NCBI GenBank assembly: GCA_030044035.1
Contig: JASHWN010000365.1
Span: 1-17,171, forward strand
Length of the DNA: 17,171 nucleotides
Source of the DNA: Xanthobacteraceae bacterium
Lineage (GTDB): Bacteria; Pseudomonadota; Alphaproteobacteria; Rhizobiales; Xanthobacteraceae
Direction of reading: 5' to 3'
Part shown: positions 8,958-14,708 of the stretch, piece by piece
How positions within the stretch are numbered: position 1 is the stretch's first letter
Layout of the letters: the number at the start of each line of letters is the position of its first letter
Notes under the pieces: model-generated
Told to the model about the DNA's origin: nothing
Database searches by the model: none
Seen by the model: only the letters and a program-made list of their open reading frames with translations
Translations under genes and position numbers: made by a program

Positions 8958-9008
8958 GCGCGGTTCCGTTGCGCCTCCCCATCTATGCAGCTAAGAACTA
9001 AATAAGGC

Positions 9009-9021
9009 GAAAATGGTTTTC
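9009..9021. promoter_or_regulatory. Inverted repeat GAAAA-TGG-TTTTC, candidate operator
   Basis: Perfect 5-bp arms around a 3-bp centre lie in the 111-bp gap between the divergent kinase operon and murQ, 52 bp from the kinase ATG and 48 bp from the murQ ATG. Such a position would let one regulator control both directions. No regulator gene is visible in the window, and the arms are short, so this is only a candidate. Confidence 0.3.
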
Positions 9022-9031
9022 CTCCGGTGTG

Positions 9032-9057
9032 GCCGCATAGCCGCTTTATGATGCGGC
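9032..9057. promoter_or_regulatory. Inverted repeat GCCGCAT-N12-ATGCGGC in murQ leader
   Basis: Perfect 7-bp arms with a 12-bp gap end 11 bp before the preferred murQ start. As DNA it could be an operator; as RNA it would form a hairpin over the region where a ribosome site should be. murQ has no clear Shine-Dalgarno sequence, which makes this structure more noticeable. Confidence 0.3.
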
Positions 9058-9068
9058 GCCACATTGCC

Positions 9069-10046
9069 ATGGACACGGAACGCGCCAGCCCCCGCTATTC
9101 GGATATCGACCTCTGGGAGCCCCCGGACATTCTCGAAGCGATGCTCGAGGGCCAAATGTCGGCGGTTGCGGCGGTACGAGCCGCGCTTGGCGTCATCGCG
9201 CTCGCCGCGACTGCGACCGAAGCGCGGCTGCGCGAGGGCGGTCGGCTCGTCTATGTCGGTGCCGGAACGTCGGGGCGGCTCGCGGTGCAGGATGGGGCCG
9301 AACTCGTGCCCACGTTCAACTGGCCCCCCGACCGGCTCCTGCTGCTCATCGCCGGCGGCAAGGAGGCATTGTTGCGGGCCACGGAAGGGGCCGAAGACGA
9401 AACGGCGCAAGCGGTACGTTTGGTGCAACAACACCGTATCGCCTCGCCCGACGTGGTGATCGCGGTGGCGGCCAGCGGGACGACGCCGTTTACGCTGACC
9501 TGTCTGCGCGAGGCCAAGCGGCGCGGCGCGCTTACCATCGGCATAGCCAACAATCGCGGCACGCCGCTTCTCGACGAAGCCGATTGCGCCATCCCGCTCG
9601 ACACCGGCTCAGAACCGATTGCCGGCTCGACACGCATGAAGGCCGGCACGGCGCAGCGGGTGGCGCTCAATCTGTTGTCGTCGCTGGTTATGATCCGGCT
9701 CGGCCATGTGCACGGCGGATTGATGGTGGACGTGCAGGCGATCAACGCCAAGCTGGCCCGCCGCAGCGAGATGATTCTGCACCGGCTCACCGGGCGCGGC
9801 AGCGGAGAAATTGCCGACGCGCTGCGTCGCGCCAATGGCAGTGTCAAACTTGCGGTTTTGCTGCTGCACGGCTGCAGCCCCGACGAAGGCGCGCGCGTGC
9901 TCGAACGCGCTGGCGGGCGGCTGCGTTCGGCGCTGCAATCGATTGGCGCTCCGGAAAACGCGGCGGGTTTGGCTGCCGATATGCGCGTCACCGAAGAAGC
10001 GCCGGCGGCGCCGCGCTCTCATGTCGGCGATGACGTCAGCCGGTGA
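9069..10046 (+). CDS. murQ: N-acetylmuramic acid 6-phosphate etherase
   Basis: Cytosolic lyase that splits the D-lactyl ether of MurNAc-6-phosphate to give GlcNAc-6-phosphate and D-lactate during peptidoglycan recycling. The 325-residue protein has one SIS domain with YVGAGTSGRLAVQDGAELVPTF. E78 and E109 (in EGAEDE) are 31 residues apart, matching the catalytic pair E83/E114 of E. coli MurQ. Further family marks are AASGTTPFT and SEPIAGSTRMKAGTAQR. The C-terminal helical part (about 255-315) fits the family. ATG 9069 is chosen because homology begins at about SPRYSDIDLW; GTG 9027 or ATG 9048/9051 in the same frame are possible, and none has a good ribosome site. It is divergent from the kinase-SIS-nagA operon, whose enzymes use its product. 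The stop overlaps the PilZ gene's 3' end by 11 bp. Confidence 0.94.
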   Translation: MDTERASPRYSDIDLWEPPDILEAMLEGQMSAVAAVRAALGVIALAATATEARLREGGRLVYVGAGTSGRLAVQDGAELVPTFNWPPDRLLLLIAGGKEALLRATEGAEDETAQAVRLVQQHRIASPDVVIAVAASGTTPFTLTCLREAKRRGALTIGIANNRGTPLLDEADCAIPLDTGSEPIAGSTRMKAGTAQRVALNLLSSLVMIRLGHVHGGLMVDVQAINAKLARRSEMILHRLTGRGSGEIADALRRANGSVKLAVLLLHGCSPDEGARVLERAGGRLRSALQSIGAPENAAGLAADMRVTEEAPAAPRSHVGDDVSR

Positions 10047-10650
10047 CGTTCTCTTCGAGAAAATCGGGATGCTGCAGGCGGGTGAACTCAATGGCAAAGC
10101 CATCTTCGAGATGACGCACGACGCGGCCCTGAACCTTGCCGAGCGTGATAAGTGCTCCGACCGGCGGCCGCTGGTCGGTGGCGACGGCGGCACCCGACTG
10201 CGATACGTCGATGATGCGGCAAGTGATGTTGAGACCGTTCGGCATGACGAGCCGACCGGAAGGATTGCGCGGCACGATGCGGCCGTGGCGGCGATCCTCA
10301 GGCAGCCCAAGGATATGGCGGTTGGCAAGCCAGGTAAGCTGCGCTGCGAGCTTGTCGCGCTTGCGCGCCGTCGCCGCAATGGTCATGGCGAAGCCGTTCG
10401 CAAACGTGCGGGCGATGTGGCCTTCGAGCCGGCCCAGATGATCCACGTAAGCGATGATGCGCTCGCCCGGCGCGCCGGCGACCGGCGCAATCAGGGCCAT
10501 GCCGCCCGGCGACATGTTGACCACCTGGCAGGGAAATTCGCGGCGGTCGGCCAACATGTAGCGGCCGAGCAGATTGACCCGCACACGTTGAAAGCGGCGC
10601 CGTTCGTCGCTCAGCGCCCGCACACTCGGAATTCGTTCAGCCAGCGCCAT
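10036..10650 (-). CDS. Tandem PilZ-domain protein
   Basis: A 204-residue soluble protein with two PilZ-like units. The first has the arginine motif R18-x3-R22 (DERRRFQRVRV) and N45-M-S-P-G-G50. The second has R120-x3-R124 (EDRRHGRIVPRN) and D148-V-S-Q-S-G153. These two motifs are the c-di-GMP contacts of PilZ domains (RxxxR and D/NxSxxG), and both copies keep them, so both could bind c-di-GMP. No output domain, signal or membrane helix is seen. It may act by protein-protein contact on motility, polysaccharide synthesis or another c-di-GMP-linked process. It lies 99 bp downstream of the PAS gene on the same strand, with its own possible promoter region. Confidence 0.88.
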   Translation of the reverse strand: MALAERIPSVRALSDERRRFQRVRVNLLGRYMLADRREFPCQVVNMSPGGMALIAPVAGAPGERIIAYVDHLGRLEGHIARTFANGFAMTIAATARKRDKLAAQLTWLANRHILGLPEDRRHGRIVPRNPSGRLVMPNGLNITCRIIDVSQSGAAVATDQRPPVGALITLGKVQGRVVRHLEDGFAIEFTRLQHPDFLEENVTG

Positions 10651-10699
10651 GCCGATGAAGTGCCTGCACCGATCTGGCGCAAGCCTAGGGGCACGGTAT

Positions 10700-10712
10700 T
10701 AACGCTCCGTTA
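10700..10712. promoter_or_regulatory. Inverted repeat TAACG-CTC-CGTTA upstream of PilZ gene
   Basis: Perfect 5-bp arms with a 3-bp centre lie 50 bp upstream of the PilZ start codon, in the 99-bp gap after the PAS gene. The position suits an operator or a promoter-proximal site. The short arms could arise by chance. Confidence 0.22.
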
Positions 10713-10749
10713 GCCGCGACGCATAAGGTTGGCCGCGCGGGCTGTCCGC

Positions 10750-11319
10750 TTATGACCGTCCGCCGTCGTAAACGACGAGACCGCGCCGGCTGCGCGGGGC
10801 GAGAAAGCGCGGCAACAGTCGCTTTTCAACAGCGGGTCCGATATGGCGCCGGCTGCCAAGCGTCAGCTCTCCCAGTGGGGTTCCAATTCCTTGCGCCGGC
10901 TTGATTGGGGCGAGCACGCCGATACTGCGTTGCAGGGCAGGGCGGGTCGCGCTGAGCGGCAGCAGCAAGAGCTCGAGATCAATCGCTTCGCCCTCGCTAT
11001 TGTGGGCGCTTATTCCCGCGACCGTGCCGACCCATTCGTCGGTAAGGATGGCGAGAAGGTCGGTCATGGTGCGCCGGCTCGTCGCATCCCAGAGTTCGAG
11101 GAACGATGTGCCCTTGAGTTCCCGATCGAACAGCGCGCAGACACGTGTGCCGGCAAGTCGAAATGGGTAGCGGCCCGGCCGATCGAGCGCGAGGATGAAG
11201 GTTTCGCTCAAGATGCCGCGAATGGCCGCCGGCTCGATCTCGGCGCGCGCCGGGGCCGGGCGCCTGCCGCGCAGCTCCTGCCAATACGCGTAGAGTTCAC
11301 GACTTGCTGCGTGTTTCAT
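10750..11319 (-). CDS. PAS-domain protein of the PAS_5 type
   Basis: A 189-residue soluble protein. Its N-terminus (YAYWQELRGRRPAPARAEIEP, with IRGILSETFILALD following) and core (PFRLAGTRVCALFDRELKGTSFLELW) match the alphaproteobacterial PAS_5 family as I recall it: a W-x2-LRG-R-P opening, then R-L-x-G-T and G-x2-F-x2-L-W. A less conserved tail ends in basic residues. There is no kinase, cyclase or DNA-binding domain, so it is probably a sensory or adaptor protein of unknown signal. The open frame extends further upstream, but ATG 11319 is chosen because homology starts there; its ribosome site (GGGAAG) is rather distant. It is codirectional with the PilZ gene. No ligand or partner can be read from the sequence. 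Confidence 0.8.
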   Translation of the reverse strand: MKHAASRELYAYWQELRGRRPAPARAEIEPAAIRGILSETFILALDRPGRYPFRLAGTRVCALFDRELKGTSFLELWDATSRRTMTDLLAILTDEWVGTVAGISAHNSEGEAIDLELLLLPLSATRPALQRSIGVLAPIKPAQGIGTPLGELTLGSRRHIGPAVEKRLLPRFLAPRSRRGLVVYDGGRS

Positions 11320-11565
11320 GAAAACGCCCGCTTCCCGCTGCGCCGCTTGAGGCGGAACTGTCCTGTTTCGGGACACGGCTCCGGCCGGTCGGCTCTCTTG
11401 GCGCGCAAAGGAGCAGGGGGCGTGCCGTCGCGACTTTATTGCGGCGCCGTGTTCGGCTCGCGGTGAATTAGCCTTAACGAGACCTTGATGTTTGCAGGAG
11501 CGCCCGGCCCCGCTTAGGCTGCCCCGATCATTGCGGCCGCTTTCGCGCGCCGCATCAGCCTGGAT
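11320..11565. other. Intergenic stretch upstream of PAS gene and of the candidate RNA
   Basis: No convincing coding frame is seen here. It contains an inverted repeat (TGTCC at 11359-11363, GGACA at 11371-11375) and a weak plus-strand promoter-like pair: TTGCAG at 11492-11497 and TAGGCT at 11515-11520, with 17 bp between. That pair would start transcription near 11527, leading into the structured RNA and terminator. Both elements have only partial consensus matches. Confidence 0.35.
11359..11375. promoter_or_regulatory. Inverted repeat TGTCC-N7-GGACA, possible operator of PAS gene
   Basis: Perfect 5-bp arms lie 40-56 bp before the PAS start codon, the usual place for an operator over a promoter. 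I do not recognise the regulator. Confidence 0.22.
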
Positions 11566-11694
11566 AAAGGGAGGCGAGGGAGTGTGATCGGCGGACGACG
11601 CGGCACTCGAAAGAATGCCCGCAACAGCCGCGTAGGCCGAGCACGCAAAACCCCGCACAGGGTGCAAAAGGGAGGGCGCATGCCCTCCCTTTTG
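11566..11694 (+). ncRNA. Candidate structured small RNA or leader RNA ending in intrinsic terminator
   Basis: A non-coding plus-strand stretch folds by eye into a two-part stem: TCGGC (11588-11592) with GCCGA (11636-11640), then ACGCGGC (11598-11604) with GCCGCGT (11627-11633), closing a 22-nt loop. A small GCAC-AGG-GTGC hairpin (11655-11665) and the terminator at 11666-11693 follow. AAAGGGAGG at 11566-11574 can also pair with CCTCCCTTT at 11684-11692, an alternative to the terminator stem, so either end-pairing or attenuation is possible. No gene ends just upstream on this strand, so the terminator needs a transcript that begins inside the 346-bp gap. The in-frame codons here have many A-ending third positions, unlike the coding genes. 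I do not recognise a known family; 5' end and function are unknown. Confidence 0.38.
11666..11693 (+). terminator. Strong intrinsic terminator-like hairpin (12-bp stem, 4-nt loop)
   Basis: The left arm AAAAGGGAGGGC pairs perfectly with GCCCTCCCTTTT around a GCAT loop. The stem is GC-rich with A-tract and T-tract flanks, so it could stop transcription in both directions. It also contains GGAGG and an ATG (11680-11682) in frame with the rhomboid gene; if that ATG were used, the hairpin would bury its ribosome site. Confidence 0.7.
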
Positions 11695-11778
11695 TCGATT
11701 GCGTCGAACTCGCAGCGCCGCGTTGCGCTTGCCGTTGCCGACCCGGGGCCCTATCTCGCCCTAACGCAGGTGCAGCCG

Positions 11779-12552
11779 GTGTCGCAGTCTTCCGAAACAA
11801 AATCGTCAGAACCGATATTCAACGTGCCTGCGGTCGTGGCGGCGACCGTGGCCGTGCTGGTGTTCATCCATGCGATCCGCGCGCTTGCATTGAGTCCCGC
11901 TGCGGATGACCGCCTGGTGCTTACCTTGGCCTTCATTCCGGCGCGTTACAGCACCGACCTCCTCGTCAGCGGTCAGTTTCCCGGCGGCTTCGGTGCTGAT
12001 CTGTGGACCTTTTTCACCTACGCCTTTCTGCATGCCGACCTTATGCATCTTGGCGTCAATCTCGCCTGGCTGATCCCGTTCGGGACCGCGCTCGCGCGCC
12101 GCTTCGGTGCCTGGCGCTACATCGCCTTCATGTTGGCGACCGCGGCAGCGGGTGCGCTGGCGCAACTCATCGGCACGCCGGGATCGCCGGCGCCGATGAT
12201 CGGTGCTTCGGCTGCGATTTCGGGCGCCATGGCGGCGGCCATGCGCTTCATGTTCCAGAGGAATGGGCCGCTCGACAGCTGGCGGCATCCGGGCGCTCCT
12301 GTGGCACAAGCGTACCGCGTGCCCGCCGTCCCGCTGTTGGCGACGCTGCGCGATCCGCGATTCCTTTTCTTCCTTGCGGTGTGGATAGGGCTCAACGTGC
12401 TGTTCGGGTCCGGCACGATCTCGTTCGGCGAACAGGGGCAACAGATTGCATGGCAGGCGCATATCGGCGGGTTTTTCGCCGGCCTGTTGCTTTTTGCCGC
12501 CTTCGATCCGTGGGTGCCGCAGGCGCAGCTCGACGTCGAGCCCAGCGGCTAA
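11779..12552 (+). CDS. Rhomboid-family intramembrane serine protease
   Basis: A polytopic membrane protease that cuts transmembrane segments. Helix 1 is VPAVVAATVAVLVFIHAIR. The L1/H-x-x-x-x-H region is FLHADLMHLGVNLAWL. The catalytic serine is S144 in MIGASAAISGAM (family GxSx motif) and the catalytic histidine is H228 in WQAHIGGFFAGLL. About six helices are visible in 257 residues, a normal bacterial rhomboid size. The start is uncertain: the frame is open back to GTG 11584, and ATG 11680 has GGAGG 4 bp upstream but sits in the loop of the terminator hairpin. I chose GTG 11779 because rhomboid similarity begins right after it; CAGG at 11767-11770 may serve as ribosome site, and TTGCCG-N17-TATCTC (11729-11757) is a weak promoter candidate. 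Substrate is unknown. Confidence 0.87.
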   Translation: MSQSSETKSSEPIFNVPAVVAATVAVLVFIHAIRALALSPAADDRLVLTLAFIPARYSTDLLVSGQFPGGFGADLWTFFTYAFLHADLMHLGVNLAWLIPFGTALARRFGAWRYIAFMLATAAAGALAQLIGTPGSPAPMIGASAAISGAMAAAMRFMFQRNGPLDSWRHPGAPVAQAYRVPAVPLLATLRDPRFLFFLAVWIGLNVLFGSGTISFGEQGQQIAWQAHIGGFFAGLLLFAAFDPWVPQAQLDVEPSG

Positions 12553-12621
12553 CGGCGGTCTGGCCCCCACAAATCGTCAGGCCGGATGCTGCGCCGCAAA
12601 ATCATCTCTCCAGTTCGGCGC

Positions 12622-12647
12622 GGAACTTTGCGTCAACCCAAAGCATT
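12622..12647 (+). promoter_or_regulatory. EcfG/RpoE2-like general-stress promoter (GGAAC-N17-CATT)
   Basis: GGAAC at 12622-12626 is followed after 17 bp by CATT at 12644-12647. Alphaproteobacterial EcfG (RpoE2) promoters are known as GGAAC, about 16-17 bp, then CGTT; this site matches all but one of those nine bases and keeps the final TT. It lies 64 bp before the CBS gene ATG, in a 159-bp gap with no other gene, so it would drive that gene. Confidence 0.42.
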
Positions 12648-12711
12648 AAACTCAACACCCTTTGCGATCCGCCCGCCTGATTGCGTGCTGCGAAGGGGAA
12701 GGGAGGCGACC

Positions 12712-13143
12712 ATGACTGTGGGCATGATTCTCGCCGATAAAGGCCGCGACGTCGTCGCAATCGAGCCCGGCGCCACACTTGCAGAAGCTGCAACGCTGCT
12801 CGCCGACAAGCGCATTGGTGCGGCGCTCATCCTCGGCGCCGATCACCGCATCGTCGGCATCATCTCCGAGCGTGACATTGTCCGCGCGCTCGCCGCGCGC
12901 GGCGCCGCCGCGCTCGATGAACCGGTCAGCCGGACCATGACACGCAATGTCGAGAGCTGCAACGAGAGCGAACCGATCTGCAACATCATGGAGCGCATGA
13001 CGGCCGGCAAATTCCGTCACCTGCCGGTGATGGATCAGGGCCGCGTGGTCGGCATCGTGTCGATCGGCGATGCGGTCAAGCATCGGCTGCAGGAGATGGA
13101 GCGCGAATCGACGGCGATGCGCGATTACATTTTGACTGCGTAG
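12712..13143 (+). CDS. Two-CBS-domain protein
   Basis: A 143-residue soluble protein made of a CBS-domain pair (Bateman module). CBS1 covers about residues 5-62 (VVAIEPGATLAEAATLLADKR, IVGIISERDIVRAL). CBS2 covers about 72-130 (FRHLPVMDQGRVVGIVSIGDAVKH). A short charged tail follows. CBS pairs bind adenine nucleotides and sense energy state, usually regulating a partner; no catalytic domain is attached here. The ATG at 12712 is supported by GGAGG with 5-bp spacing; the upstream in-frame extension lacks similarity. The EcfG-like site 64 bp upstream suggests induction under general stress, which fits such proteins in alphaproteobacteria. Its partner is unknown. Confidence 0.9.
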   Translation: MTVGMILADKGRDVVAIEPGATLAEAATLLADKRIGAALILGADHRIVGIISERDIVRALAARGAAALDEPVSRTMTRNVESCNESEPICNIMERMTAGKFRHLPVMDQGRVVGIVSIGDAVKHRLQEMERESTAMRDYILTA

Positions 13144-13253
13144 GCGCGCTCACGACCGCTGCGCCACCGCGCCGACTTGTGGGACCGAGGCTCCGTGACC
13201 GCCGTGATGGCGTACCGCGCGCTGTGGCGCTATCCTCGTCGCTCGGGACTCGA

Positions 13254-13260
13254 GGGGAGG
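13254..13260 (+). promoter_or_regulatory. Ribosome binding site GGGGAGG selecting GTG start at 13266
   Basis: GGGGAGG lies 5 bp before GTG 13266. It supports this start over the in-frame upstream one at 13179, which would bury the signal peptide behind 29 arginine-rich residues. Confidence 0.65.
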
Positions 13261-13265
13261 CGGGC

Positions 13266-13580
13266 GTGCGCGCAGTACTAGTTCTTTGTTTTCTGTTGCC
13301 ACTTGCTTGGCTGATCGGGAGTGAATCCGCTGCCGCCAAAAGCCCGCGGCTGCGGCTGGCGCAGACCTCGACTACGACTACCTGCATGATGACTTGCAAC
13401 ACGACCGCCGCGACCTGCCAGGCCGCCTGCGTCGTGCCGGCTTCGTCGTCGAGCGGCGCTTCGAGCAGCGCCGCGACCACGGGCGGCAACACGACGGCGA
13501 GCGGGTCGTGCCTGATGGGCTGCTCGACGCAGCAGCTTAACTGTCAGACCAACTGCGCCCGCACCTCGCCGTCGCAGTAA
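13266..13580 (+). CDS. Small exported cysteine-rich protein with two C-X3-C-X6-C-X3-C modules
   Basis: Not recognised as a named family. From the GTG at 13266 the product is 104 residues. Residues 1-24 form a clear signal peptide (hydrophobic VLVLCFLLPLAWLIG, then SESAAA before K25). The mature part has two modules with identical spacing: C40-C44-C51-C55 (CMMTCNTTAATCQAAC) and C82-C86-C93-C97 (CLMGCSTQQLNCQTNC). They are joined by about 26 residues of Ser/Ala/Thr/Gly. All eight mature cysteines are in the modules, so disulfide-linked helical hairpins or metal sites are possible. The other cysteine (C8) is in the signal. It follows the CBS gene by 122 bp and ends 18 bp from the convergent patatin gene. 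Function is unknown; periplasmic or secreted location is inferred. Confidence 0.72.
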   Translation: MRAVLVLCFLLPLAWLIGSESAAAKSPRLRLAQTSTTTTCMMTCNTTAATCQAACVVPASSSSGASSSAATTGGNTTASGSCLMGCSTQQLNCQTNCARTSPSQ

Positions 13581-13598
13581 GCCGGAGCGAGGACGGTC

Positions 13599-14573
13599 TC
13601 AGCGCAAGTCGGAGATCGTTTCGTTGATCGAATCGAGCGCCTTCTCGGCCGCGGCGCGTCCGACTGCGATGGCTTCGGCGGCGCGGTGGAATTCGAGCCA
13701 GCCGATGTGGCCGACGCGCGGCGTGATGTGCACGTCGGGCGGATCGCCGGCAAGACGCATGCGGGTGAGACGATCCTGCATGATGTTGAACGATTCGATC
13801 ATGACCGTGGAAAAGCTCGGCCGCGTCGGTCCACCGATCAGCTCACGCTTGAGCGCGCGCTCGGCGCCGAACATGTGGCGCAGACCAAGGAAGCCGTTGC
13901 GCGGCTTGGCGGCTGGCGTAATCGGCGGCGCGTCGCCGGGATCGGCGCCGTGACTGGGAATAGTGGCGCCGCGGCCGAAGCGGTCGGCATCGAGATTGAC
14001 GGCAATGACGACGCGCGCGCCGAACGCACGGGCCGCTGATACCGGCACCGGATTGACCAAGGCGCCATCGACCAGCCAGCGCTGGGCGATGTGAACTGGC
14101 GGAAATACGCCTGGCAGCGCGTAGGACGCGCGCATCGCCAGCGACAGCGACCCGCGCGTCAGCCAAACTTCATGACCGGTGCCGATCTCGGTCGCGATCG
14201 CCGCAAAGCGCATCGGCAAATCCTCGATCAAGGTCGACCCGACCGCTTCGTGCAGTCGGTTCGCCAGTCGGCCGCCGCTGATCAGGCCCGAGCCGCCGAA
14301 GCGCACGTCCATATAGCCGATGATGCGGCGCATGGTCAGCGACCGCGCCCACGTTTCCAGCGTGTCGAGGTGATCGCAGGCGTAGCAACCGCCGACCAGC
14401 GCGCCCATCGACGTGCCGATGATGATGTCGGGAGTGATGCCGTTTTCGAGCAGCACTCTGAGCACGCCGATATGGGCGAAGCCGCGGGCGGCGCCGCTGC
14501 CGAGCACCAAACCGGTCAAAGGGCGACCGCTCGTCGGTTCGACGGGTACGGTGGCGAGGTCGGTTGTGGTCAT
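13599..14573 (-). CDS. Patatin-like phospholipase (RssA-type)
   Basis: A 324-residue member of the bacterial patatin family, which hydrolyses acyl esters of lipids with a Ser-Asp dyad. The oxyanion loop GSGAARGFAHIG is at residues 25-36, nucleophile S55 is in GTSMG (53-57), and D169 is in VDGAL. The patatin domain covers about 20-210; a C-terminal extension (about 215-324) contains a Pro-rich segment and a helical tail. No signal peptide is seen, so it is likely cytosolic or membrane-associated. The ATG at 14573 is chosen because similarity begins at about residue 18; the frame continues upstream into sequence without similarity, and the ribosome site is weak. It is divergent from the gene at 14709 and convergent with the cysteine-rich gene. 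Natural substrate is unknown. Confidence 0.9.
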   Translation of the reverse strand: MTTTDLATVPVEPTSGRPLTGLVLGSGAARGFAHIGVLRVLLENGITPDIIIGTSMGALVGGCYACDHLDTLETWARSLTMRRIIGYMDVRFGGSGLISGGRLANRLHEAVGSTLIEDLPMRFAAIATEIGTGHEVWLTRGSLSLAMRASYALPGVFPPVHIAQRWLVDGALVNPVPVSAARAFGARVVIAVNLDADRFGRGATIPSHGADPGDAPPITPAAKPRNGFLGLRHMFGAERALKRELIGGPTRPSFSTVMIESFNIMQDRLTRMRLAGDPPDVHITPRVGHIGWLEFHRAAEAIAVGRAAAEKALDSINETISDLR

Positions 14574-14697
14574 GCCATCGTCAATCTTTATCGGCCCGAA
14601 TAAAGTCTCCAACGTGATGCGGCCCGAAGGCGGCAATCTGCATCGCCCATGATCGACCCCGCGATGAAAGCCGCCAAGGCGCAACAGAGAATATGGT

Positions 14698-14702
14698 GAA
14701 GG
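14698..14702 (+). promoter_or_regulatory. Ribosome binding site GAAGG selecting GTG start at 14709
   Basis: GAAGG lies 6 bp before GTG 14709. The in-frame ATG at 14760 has no such site, although it would give a more compact signal peptide. Confidence 0.45.
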
Positions 14703-14708
14703 TAAGAG

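Noticed and set aside
8029..8982. Minus-strand open frame (317 codons) over the kinase gene in another frame
   Set aside because: The Arg-rich translation has no motif, while the other minus frame has the full BadF-family motifs.
11354..11379. EcfG-like site on the plus strand (GGAAC-N17-CGGC)
   Set aside because: The -10 element lacks the conserved TT and no plus-strand gene starts nearby.
11461..11510. Resemblance to a signal-recognition-particle RNA segment (a GCC-TTAACGAGACC-like string)
   Set aside because: The conserved SRP RNA loop motifs (GGAAG and the paired AGCAGCC region) are absent, so the likeness is accidental.
11584..11679. N-terminal extension of the rhomboid protein from GTG 11584
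   Set aside because: The translated stretch is Arg/Lys-rich with A-rich third positions, overlaps the structured RNA, and is unlike rhomboid N-termini.
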